Source: Pavlovales sp. CCMP2436
Taxonomy: Eukaryota > Haptophyta > Pavlovophyceae > Pavlovales
DNA length: 10,484 nucleotides
Direction: 5' to 3'
Assembly (NCBI GenBank): GCA_026770615.1
Contig: MU631318.1
Span: forward strand, 424,573 to 435,056
The notes under the pieces are model-generated. The model was not told the DNA's origin and searched no databases. It was given only the letters and a program-made list of their open reading frames with translations. The translations under genes and the position numbers were made by a program. Below, in pieces: positions 1-6,578 of this stretch. Each line of letters begins with the position of its first letter. Position 1 is the stretch's first letter.

Positions 1-1
1 A

Positions 2-344
2 CTCCCCGGCCCGACCGCTGAAAATACCACCGCCAACTCCCCTGTGGACTCGGACATGCGTGATTATGACGGGGGCGAGTGGAGCGACTATAGCAAGGGC
101 GGAGGGGGGGGGGGCTATCCCGCCGCGTGCGAATGCGGCGGTGGGGGGGGCTAACGCGTCGCGCCCGCAGGTCGCAGCCCCAACCCGCGCGCAGGGAGAC
201 GCGGCACGCCAGACCTTCGCGCTGGCGTTCGACACCCCCGAGCTGAAGAAGGCGCTCTCGAAATACTTGCGTGACGTCTGTACTCCGCCCGAGCTCGAGC
301 TGGCTGCGCGCTACGACTCGAACTCAATGACCGCCGCGGACTAG
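2..344 (+). CDS. 3' end of an unrecognised gene, with a frame switch at a G-run
   Basis: No family recognised. The gene enters from the left edge. The frame starting at base 2 reads as an acidic, plausible protein segment (DSDMRDYDGGEWSDYSKG) up to an 11-G run at 104-114, then becomes glycine-rich and stops at about 153. From the G-run onward the frame starting at base 3 is open and coding-like to a TAG at 342-344, with an amphipathic section (PELKKALSKYLRDVC). One base fewer in the G-run would join the two frames. Alternatives are a short intron (an AG acceptor precedes 171 and a CTAAC branch-like site lies at 151) or two overlapping exons. I found no GT donor in the last 60 bases, so the TAG looks like the true end. 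The call is coding by composition only. Confidence 0.4.
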   Translation, partial: SPARPLKIPPPTPLWTRTCVIMTGASGATIARAEGGGAIPPRANAAVGGANASRPQVAAPTRAQGDAARQTFALAFDTPELKKALSKYLRDVCTPPELELAARYDSNSMTAAD

Positions 345-744
345 ACGCGAGTGGGGATCGTTAAGCAGGAATGAGTGCCTATAAGTGCTATCCCTATTAA
401 GTGCCCCCCCATTCATGGGATCCAGCACTTATTAATATTAATAAGAACAGAACCCCTCCTCCCTCCTCCCCCCCCCTAATACTAATATCAAGAATAAGAA
501 CCCTGCAGCCCCACCGCAAAAAAAAAACGCCCAACAATAGTAGTAACTATCCTCCCTTTACATGAAGTTTCATAATATCCTCCTCGGTCTCTTGTTACCC
601 AATAATGTTAACAATATTAACACCCCCCCCTACCCCCCATAATATTAATATTAACAACAAGAGACCCCCCCCCCTCCCCCAGCGCCCCTCACCGCACAAC
701 ATTAATAATAATACCCACCCCCCCTCCCTCCCCGCCGCTTACAG
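345..744 (+). other. C-tract and AT-rich spacer or intron
   Basis: There is no gene in this stretch. It alternates runs of C (up to ten or so) with TAATATTAATATT-like blocks, giving a strong C over G strand bias on the plus strand. It ends in a pyrimidine-rich tract and TTACAG at 739-744, a good 3' splice acceptor for the exon that follows. A formally open frame starts at ATG 605 but encodes only Pro/Asn/Ile low complexity and is best read as intron or UTR. No GT donor in the upstream exon gives a matching phase, so the 5' end of this intron is unknown. Confidence 0.5.
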
Positions 745-1192
745 GTACACGAAATGGGCTAACGAAACTATGAGGAGTCAGCACGATCAGGGCTCGCGTG
801 TAGCGAGGCAGGCAATGACCTCAGCGATTAACGCGGGAAAGGGCGGCGGTGGCGGCGGCACTGCCGAGGACACACTGGCGCACACGATAGCGATTTTGGG
901 CGCGAGCTTGACGACCGGCGAGCTCGAAACCCTCCAGACGCGCATCAACCGGCTGGCGAAGACGATGGATTACCTGAGCGGCGACTCCGCTGCCGAGCAG
1001 TTGCAGCAGCAACTGGAGGCGACTCAGCTCATGGTGCTTGCGAAGTGGTTCCTGCAGCAGCACAGCAGCCTCGACCGCACTAGCCTCGGCTTCGAGCGCG
1101 CCGACACGGGCGAGCAGCTCTTCATTAAGCTCACGGCCTGCGTGCACGCGCAGCAGCAGACGACGGGCGAATTTGCGGGGCTGTTCTCGTAA
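745..1192 (+). CDS. Terminal exon of an unrecognised helical protein
   Basis: No family recognised. The exon is open from a good acceptor at 744 to TAA at 1190-1192, giving about 149 residues; the first ATG in frame is at 770 (140 residues). The composition is convincingly coding: a poly-glycine linker encoded by GGCGGT repeats near 840-860, then Leu/Ala/Gln-rich helices (ELETLQTRINRLAKTMDYL, then a Gln-rich run SAAEQLQQQLEATQ) that look coiled-coil or helical-bundle forming, and a C-terminal section ending in GLFS. No signal peptide or membrane segment is visible. It could be the last exon of the upstream gene or a separate gene with an intron in its 5' UTR; the phases do not join simply. 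A transposable element sits 15 bases after the stop codon, so it is probably in the 3' UTR. Confidence 0.55.
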
Positions 1193-1207
1193 CGTGCGTG
1201 TGCGTAA

Positions 1208-1627
1208 GGGTCGAAATCCGAATTAGTGGCGCGATTCCGCACTGGGGAGGGGGAAAAGCGGTGGCCGGGTCGAAGGAGTAGACATCGTTCGCCCCTGCGC
1301 GCTAAGTGTCGATAGCTGCTGTCGGATAGAGCCCTCCTCGAGGGTCGGAGCCCAATTTGTGAGCCTCTCGTGTGTCTCTGGGGTTGAGAACATACTAAAG
1401 GTAACTAACATTTCCGATTCTCAGCGTTCGGAAGCGAAAAGAAAGTCATGGTTCCCGAAGTGGTGCACCAAAGTTAGTTGCGGATTCATGAATGGGGCGC
1501 CGCCCCATTCACGAATCCGCAACTAACTTTTGTGCACCACCTCCGGTTCGTGAATTACTTTAAAGGATTTTCACCGGATTTTTTTGCGATTTCCCCTCGG
1601 ACTGGCCACTAATTCGGATTTCGACCC
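1208..1627. mobile_element. 420-bp non-autonomous TIR (MITE/foldback-like) element
   Basis: The ends are perfect 23-bp terminal inverted repeats (1208-1230 beginning GGGTCGAAATCC, and 1605-1627 its exact reverse complement). They are flanked by a 4-bp direct repeat GTAA at 1204-1207 and 1628-1631, consistent with a target-site duplication. The interior holds no transposase ORF, so it is non-autonomous. Its right half carries a 40-bp near-perfect hairpin. The left half (1231-1440) is unique within the window and includes an intron-like stretch (GTAACTAAC then TTCTCAG at 1400-1424). A second partial copy of the right half occurs at about 6785-7000. Superfamily is unknown; a 4-bp duplication fits few cut-and-paste families, and one insertion is too little to decide. 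Confidence 0.85.
1460..1540. repeat. 40-bp arm hairpin with 1-nt loop inside the TIR element
   Basis: The arms at 1460-1499 and 1501-1540 are reverse complements with two mismatches in 40, separated by a single base. The arms begin GTGGTGCAC and meet at GGGGCG-C-CGCCCC. This could extrude as a cruciform in DNA or fold as a long hairpin in RNA. The same core (AGTTAGTTGC plus GATTC.TGAATGG) recurs at 6794-6919. Confidence 0.9.
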
Positions 1628-1778
1628 GTAACCTCGGCTCTCTACCGCCAAAACCGTCCCTCTGCCCCCCATAATGTCTGACCTACACCATTCTCCGCGT
1701 CTGAAAGCAGGAGCCATGACTGACGCGAAAAAACAAATTTCACACTAGGTTAGCAAAAGCACTAGCGATCCAGTTGCA

Positions 1779-1860
1779 AGTGTAAACACCCCGCTTGGGT
1801 CTTATGTGCACACTCCGGAAGTGTAGACATCCCGATCAGGTCCTGCGTACACACCCCAGT
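1779..1860. repeat. 41-bp tandem duplication
   Basis: Two diverged units begin AGTGTAAACACCCCG at 1779 and AGTGTAGACATCCCG at 1820, each followed by a GGTC and a GTGCACAC or GTACACAC segment. Period is 41 bp. Confidence 0.65.
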
Positions 1861-2019
1861 ATTTCGTGATCCATGGAGTAGGTAATTTTAAACAGCCTCT
1901 GATGAGGCCTGAGCCTGCAAAGGGGGCAGTAGAATATACCTAATGTAGCTACTCCTCGATTGTACGATGCATTAATAGTGCGATGTATTGCTGCTGATAC
2001 AAATGTACCACGATTAGTA

Positions 2020-2290
2020 TTACACAATTTTTTTGTGTAGGTAGCAGATTCTGAGCGTGCGTTTAACCCTTGAACAGAATAAAATAGGCCTCTAGCAGGA
2101 GCCAGCCCCTGCACCCCTGACCTGCGGCGCTTAATTTTTTTGTGTAGGCAGCAGATTCTGAACGTACGTACGTGTATGTAACCCTTCAACGGCATATAAT
2201 AGCCTTTGGCGGGGGCCAGCCCTCGCACCCCCGGCCTGCGGCGCTTAAACTCGTTTGTGTAGACAGCAGATTCTGAACGTACGTGTAGTA
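2020..2290. repeat. Minisatellite of about 107-115 bp, three units
   Basis: The marker GCAGATTCTGA recurs at 2044, 2151 and 2266, preceded each time by TTGTGTAG and followed by a GTACGT-like stretch. Between markers each unit has AACCCTT, an AATA-rich bit, GCCT, then CAGCCC-GCACCCC and CTGCGGCGCTTAA. Two full units and the start of a third are present. On the minus strand, sequence at 1893-1935 weakly resembles the unit in the opposite orientation, possibly a decayed inverted copy. Confidence 0.8.
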
Positions 2291-2330
2291 ATCCATCACT
2301 GACTTCTCCTCTTCTTCATACACTTTTACT

Positions 2331-2407
2331 ACGGCACTGCTCTCACTGACCCCTCCTTTGAATGCACGTCTCGGTCTAAGACGGCACTGCTCTTAAGTCT
2401 GACCCCT
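2331..2407. repeat. Short direct repeat, 50-bp spacing
   Basis: ACGGCACTGCTCT starts at 2331 and again at 2381; both are followed within about ten bases by CTGACCCCT. The spacer between the copies is not repeated elsewhere in the window. Confidence 0.6.
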
Positions 2408-2662
2408 GCCCGAAGTCACACTCAATGATGCAGACTATGCGCCTTCACAGTCACTGCCCTGAAAAGGTGTAAACTGTAATCTAATGTACCGCATTGCGCG
2501 CGCCCGCCCAGTCCGCAGACCGTGCGGGAGGCGCTTAACCGAAGCTTCAAGATGTGCCTGACGCGTGGATGGGCCTCGAATAAAGCGTAGATGGGCCTCG
2601 ACGGTCGTCGCGCCACCGCACGTGCGGCGCAACGACGAGGTTGGTGGTGAGGGCGCTCCCTC

Positions 2663-3126
2663 TTAACGATGAACCTCCTTGTCGAAGCGCATGGGAATTG
2701 GGAGGCGACGCACGTGATCGCCATGGAAAGCAAGTCCTGGACGGTGGGGTTGACCGACTTGAGCTCCTTTTGAAGATCGCGGAGCAGCTCGGCCGCGCGC
2801 TGGTACGCCGCAGCGTCGCCCCGGCTCAGCAACGCGGTGCACCCGGTGAACAGGTGACCGAGACGGAAAGCGACCTCGCACTCAGCGCTCGTAAATCTGT
2901 GCGAATCTGGGCGTCTCCCCCGCCTCGACGTGCAAGCCGCCGACATGGCCTCGACCGCACCCCGCACAATGAGGCTCGGCCGCCAAATGCTCAACACTTG
3001 GATGGGCAGCTGCGGTATGGCGGAGCCGAAAGCCAGCGCGTTGTTGAAAGCGCACGAGCTCTCCTTGAAGAGCTTGGACTGCGGAAGGGTACCGTCGAAG
3101 AGCGACTTGATGACGGGCGGTGGCAC
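2663..3126 (-). pseudogene. Relic of a Helitron Rep/helicase (Helitron-like N-terminal domain)
   Basis: Intact Helitron proteins combine a rolling-circle Rep nuclease and a PIF1-like helicase; this is a decayed piece of the region N-terminal to them. Read on the minus strand it is split over at least two frames. One frame gives AFNNALAFGS and PSLIVRGAV. A frameshift near 2950 leads to HVGGLHVEAGETPRFAQIY, ending at a stop near 2882. The first frame then gives LLRDLQKELKSVNPTVQ. In order, these match features I know from the Helitron-like N domain: a YN-ALAF-S segment, a P-F-I-G-V segment, an H-G-L-GE-P-FAQ-Y segment and an L-LQ-L-NP end. No Rep HUH motif or helicase motif is visible. The longest frame (2422-3126) has a GTG, not an ATG, at its start. 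Assignment rests on remembered motifs, not a search. Confidence 0.5.
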
Positions 3127-3219
3127 AGGCCATCCTCAAGCGCGAGGAGCGAGCGGCACGCCCGGCCGGCCGCGGCGAGCCACGCAGACGGCTCGGCAGC
3201 GTGGACGGCGCGCCGACAG

Positions 3220-3420
3220 CTCGTCCGCGCCCGCTCGACGAGGAGCAAGACCGCGCGCGAGGAGCAAGCGGCTCACGCGGCCCAGGCTCGCACGGACGCC
3301 TCGTCCGCGTTCTCTCGACGAGGAGCAAGACGCGCACGATGAGGGCGCGGCTCACCCCGCGCGGTCCAGGCTCACGCAGCCCGCCGTGGGCTAAATCGAG
3401 ACGACGAGCAGGACCGCCGC
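3220..3420. repeat. 80-bp GC-rich tandem repeat, two and a half units
   Basis: Units start CTCGTCCGCG at 3220 and 3300, and each contains CTCGACGAGGAGCAAGA (3234 and 3314). A diverged third partial unit around 3394 reads TCGAGACGACGAGCAGGACC. The 80-bp period is not a multiple of three, so any coding frame would change between units. The plus strand near 3400-3443 reads DDEQDRRELRFEIKI and then a stop, which looks coding-like but cannot be attached to a gene. The array lies just upstream of the Helitron relic in its sense orientation. Confidence 0.7.
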
Positions 3421-3443
3421 GAGCTCCGGTTTGAAATAAAAAT

Positions 3444-3767
3444 TTAGGTGGCGTGCTCTCGTCCGGCGGCTGGGCCACCGAATTTTAAAAAAAGCAACGC
3501 TATTTAGAGAGAGGATCGCTCAACGGACAAGGGCCAGCCGCAGTTCTGCCGAAATTTTACGAACCGAACTGGCGCGATAGTCGCACGCCCCGGTCTCAAG
3601 CCCCGACGGTGATACCCCACCTGGGGCGCACCCCGGGCGGGAAAAAAGCCGGAGGGGCAGGAGCTCGGAGGAGAATGTGGCCTTGGTCACCATCGGCGCG
3701 CCCGGCAACTCAACGATGTAATTTTTTATGCGGCGAAATTTAAATTTGGTGGGTCGTTAGTTAGTGA
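3444..3767. other. Intergenic spacer upstream of the orphan gene
   Basis: No gene is visible. It contains AT-rich patches (AATTTTAAAAAAAGC at 3481, TATTTAGAG at 3501, AATTTTTTATG at 3720, AAATTTAAATTT near 3736) set in GC-rich DNA. One of these patches may serve as promoter for the gene starting at 3768, but no defined element can be supported. Confidence 0.35.
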
Positions 3768-5426
3768 ATGAAATTTCGCGCGTTTTTGCCCATTGAACGC
3801 ACTACCACACAGTCGCAAGGCGTACGGCCGGCCAGCCGCACATTCATCGTGCCGGTCATGAAGCACCGGGTGCGCTCCACCGGCGCGCGTGCCTCCGTGG
3901 GCAGTTCGAACGTCCGCGCGCTCGCGGGCTGGGTCCAGATCGGCAACGGCGAGTTCAACCACCGCACGAACCTGGCTGAGTTAGGCTTCCTCGTGTCTAA
4001 CTGCGACATCGCATTGAGCCTCGAGGATGTGGTGACGCTCTCCCGCGCCAACCGTGCAGCGCAGGGCAGCGGCAACGTCTGCTTCGGCGCAGGGAAGACG
4101 CCCGCCCTAGACATCCCGCAGGGCCGGCGCAGCTCTGCGCCCGACCACACCGCAAAGGCGACCTCGCGCGCCGCCGCCACCACTCTCGAGCGCCTCTGGG
4201 AGCCTCTCGGCGCTGCGATTGGTCACGATGAGCTCTTCAATGGGCAGTTGCGCATCAACGTGTCTGACCTCGTGCCGCACCTTGACCAGCGCGCATCACT
4301 GGCGCGCCTGCTGTGGAAGCTTGGCCTCTTCATTCTGCACTGCAGAATCATGGCGGGCTGGAGCACGGGCGCCAACGTGACGATCGTCATCTCCAAGGGT
4401 AGCCTCGCTGCGCCCCTTTGCCTCACGCGTGGCGCGACGTGCTACGTGGACGCGGCTTACAGTGGCGGCTGCACGATCAGCCTGCCGATCGGACCGGGCG
4501 GTGAGGCGATGCTCGTGCAGTGCGTCCACTCCGCGCTCTGCTGCCCGAAGGACGCCCGCGAGGCGCTGCAGGCGCTCGAGGGCGCGGCCTTGTCCTCGCC
4601 GCTGCCGGCCGTGCGCGTGTGCATGGCCCGAGGTGCTCGCGTGGCGGCGCGGTCGGGCGGCGACGCGTCGATGCCATGGGCACTGCCAGGCGTGCCCCCC
4701 TCAGACGGCGTGCCTGGCAGTGCGGCTGGTGAGCTCAACGTCACATTCGGGGCCGACTCCAACCTCGACGTGCTCGAGACCGCCCTCGACATTTCGCGCC
4801 GCTTCGCCGAGTGCAGCGAACAACGCCAGGTGCAGGGGCTCGCGGCACGTAAGTCCGCAGATCCGAGCGAGTGGCAGGGCTGGAAGGTCGAGGTGCAGAC
4901 TCGAGAGAGTGCCTTCGCTCAGCTCAAGAGGGCAAGCCGCAAGCGCTGCAGCAGAGGCCTGATGGTGCAAGTCAGCGCCTCTCGCGTGACCTCAAGCTTC
5001 GAGTGCCCCGACCTCCCGCTAGTTCCTCGGGCAACACCAGACGAGCGCAAGGCCGCTGCCAAGCGCAAGCGTGACGAGCCGGACGCGTTCGCTGCGCGCA
5101 ACGCGAAGCGTGACGATCCGGAGGGCAAGCCAGAGCGCCTAGCTGCACGCAAGGCGAAGCGTGACGAGCCGGAGGGCAAGCCAGAGCGCCTAGATGTACG
5201 CAGGGCGAAATATAACGAGCCCGCCGCCAAGGCGAAGGACGAGCTGGACGCGTTTGCTACACGCAATGCGAAGCGTGACGAGCCGGACGCGCTCGCTGCG
5301 GCCAAGACGAAGCGTGACAATCCGGGGGGCAAGCCAGAGCGCCTAGCTGCACGTGAAGCGAAGCGACGCGCGAATAACCTGCGCAAATACGGGCCACACG
5401 GAGCGACTAAGCAACACATGGAGTAG
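3768..5426 (+). CDS. Orphan 552-residue protein with a charged KRDEP repeat tail
   Basis: I do not recognise a family. The ORF is intact and intronless, ATG 3768 to TAG 5424-5426, and an in-frame TGA directly precedes the ATG, so translation cannot start further upstream; the next Met is residue 31. Strong GC third-position bias supports real coding. Residues 1-430 appear globular, with hydrophobic strands and helices (for example LARLLWKLGLFILHC near 183-197) and several cysteines, but no metal-site pattern or membrane segment I can call. Residues about 434-531 are a repeat tail of 13, 17 and 21-residue units built on KRDEPEGKPERLAARKA, rich in Lys, Arg, Glu and Asp. A KRKR cluster at its start could be a nuclear signal. 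The repeat tail likely forms charged helix and may bind nucleic acid; that is inference. The gene lies divergent to a Helitron relic and could be cargo of a mobile element or a lineage-specific gene. Confidence 0.7.
   Translation: MKFRAFLPIERTTTQSQGVRPASRTFIVPVMKHRVRSTGARASVGSSNVRALAGWVQIGNGEFNHRTNLAELGFLVSNCDIALSLEDVVTLSRANRAAQGSGNVCFGAGKTPALDIPQGRRSSAPDHTAKATSRAAATTLERLWEPLGAAIGHDELFNGQLRINVSDLVPHLDQRASLARLLWKLGLFILHCRIMAGWSTGANVTIVISKGSLAAPLCLTRGATCYVDAAYSGGCTISLPIGPGGEAMLVQCVHSALCCPKDAREALQALEGAALSSPLPAVRVCMARGARVAARSGGDASMPWALPGVPPSDGVPGSAAGELNVTFGADSNLDVLETALDISRRFAECSEQRQVQGLAARKSADPSEWQGWKVEVQTRESAFAQLKRASRKRCSRGLMVQVSASRVTSSFECPDLPLVPRATPDERKAAAKRKRDEPDAFAARNAKRDDPEGKPERLAARKAKRDEPEGKPERLDVRRAKYNEPAAKAKDELDAFATRNAKRDEPDALAAAKTKRDNPGGKPERLAAREAKRRANNLRKYGPHGATKQHME
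5067..5378 (+). repeat. In-frame coding tandem repeat of 39, 51 and 63 bp units
   Basis: Unit starts (AAGCGTGACGA or close variants) fall at 5067, 5106, 5157, 5208 (diverged), 5271, 5310 and 5361. The spacings are 39, 51, 51, 63, 39 and 51 bp, all multiples of three. The 39-then-51 pattern recurs, suggesting duplication of a two-unit block. Confidence 0.85.
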
Positions 5427-5557
5427 GCGGTCCGCTTGCTTTCGAGCATGACTGAGTGTTTCAAGCATGACTTTTTGTTAAGCACTATGATCAGCCTGCC
5501 CAAGTGACATGCGAACAGGCTGGTATAATTCGAGCATGACTGCGAACTGACAATTAT

Positions 5558-5579
5558 TTAATGTATACGTATACATTAA
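5558..5579. repeat. 22-bp perfect palindrome
   Basis: The sequence is self-complementary around its centre GTATAC|GTATAC, flanked by TTAAT and ATTAA. Nearby, 5660-5680 is a pure (TA) run. Both fit AT-rich 3' flanking DNA and may simply be simple-sequence drift. Confidence 0.85.
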
Positions 5580-5737
5580 TTTTTTTACATTTGAACGATT
5601 GTAAAAATCTGCTTTTATTACTATTATATTGAATAAGACCCGTTTATATATACGTGTACATATATATATATATATATATAGCGGCTCAGCATGGTTCAAC
5701 AGGTGTTCACCAATTTTTTGTCTGCCTGAGGAATGCC

Positions 5738-5818
5738 CTACCCCGGGCATCACCGTCGGGCTCCGTCGAGCTCCTTGCCCCAGATGCGGGCTATCACCCC
5801 ACTTCACGCCCGGGGTAG
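5738..5818. repeat. GC-rich island bounded by an 11-bp inverted repeat
   Basis: CTACCCCGGGC at 5738-5748 and GCCCGGGGTAG at 5808-5818 are exact reverse complements around about 59 bases of GC-rich DNA, in an otherwise AT-rich stretch. A smaller hairpin (ATGCCC and GGGCAT) overlaps the left arm. It is not a tRNA: no T-arm or acceptor stem can be drawn. Confidence 0.7.
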
Positions 5819-6578
5819 CAGTTAATAACTAATATACAGCTTTATTTAATAAGATAATGATAAAAAAGGGTTCGTAAAATAGTACGACTGCTGATCGCTT
5901 TGCCTGCAGCGGGGGCTGCTCGCTCCGCTGCCTATTCCAGTGGGTTGTTGATGAAGCTATACATTTATACGTAATTAGCCTACTCTTGAAGCCATATCTC
6001 ATATCATTTAACATCAAGTAGATAAAATCAGCGATCGCGTTCTTATCACATGAGCTCTAACTTACAAACCAGAGACTCCTACGCGACTGGCGGACCATTG
6101 TCGCGTTGCCAGTGAACGTCATCTCAAGGCCCAGCGGCACAGTTGGTCGCCATCATTTGACCACACTAGACAGGGGCCAAGGTAAGGAGCAGAACAAGGG
6201 GGCAAGGGCCAGGGGTCAGGGCAGGCCAGGGCAAGGGCCCGGGCACGGGTTAGATGCAGGCCAGAGACAGCAAAGGCCTGGGACCTCATCTATGGCCCTA
6301 TAACTTCCCAGCAGCAATGGGGTTAAATAGCATACTATATTAATGACACCTCATGAGTTTGTTAAGTCTTACTGTAATTGTGCTGTCTATGCGTACGCTC
6401 GTGCACGCGTTCAAATCCAATGACAGTTCTTTCCTTTCTTTTTCTTTTTCTTTGCCTTATGGTCGTATTCAAACGTGTTTTTTGCTGTACATACTATCGT
6501 GTATATTGCTGTATACACGCATAGTGATGCCCTACCCCCATCAAGCGCGGGCTTCCGCATAGAGCACATCGGGGCAGC

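Larger units (their letters stand above)
1632..2430. other. Gene-free interval holding three tandem repeat families
   Basis: I see no credible gene on either strand. The one long minus-strand open frame here (1836-2228) is made largely of the minisatellite and has repeat-driven composition. The interval holds a 41-bp duplication (about 1779-1860), a minisatellite of 107 and 115 bp spacing (about 2020-2290), and a 50-bp spaced duplication (2331-2407), each listed separately. Confidence 0.6.
5427..6578. other. AT-rich intergenic region
   Basis: No gene is supported in these 1.15 kb. Just after the orphan gene the motif TCGAGCATGACTG occurs at 5442 and 5530, with a variant TCAAGCATGACT at 5460. 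Then come a perfect palindrome (5558-5579), a TA tract (5660-5680) and a GC-rich island closed by inverted repeats (5738-5818). A purine-rich block around 6174-6250 is built from AGGGCCAGGG-like words, and a pyrimidine tract lies at 6426-6457. The last two are upstream of the F-box gene and could be promoter-proximal, but that is a guess. Confidence 0.5.

Noticed and set aside
605..744. In-frame ATG at 605 as the start of the 745-1192 coding region
   Set aside because: The encoded Pro/Asn/Ile low complexity and the acceptor at 744 indicate intron or UTR.
1836..2228. 130-residue minus-strand open frame
   Set aside because: It is formed by the minisatellite units, so its repeated peptide pattern is a by-product of the DNA repeat.
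2930..3434. Plus-strand open frames over the Helitron relic and 80-bp repeat
   Set aside because: They are Arg/Ala/Ser-rich with no domain, and the repeat period would shift frame; the minus-strand motifs explain the region better.
4429..4970. Several 65-180 residue open frames on both strands inside the orphan gene
   Set aside because: They are shadows of the 552-residue frame, with Arg/Pro/Ser-skewed composition.
6340..6430. Possible tRNA from GTTCAAATCC (6409-6418)
   Set aside because: The T-stem does not pair and no acceptor stem, D-arm or anticodon arm can be drawn.
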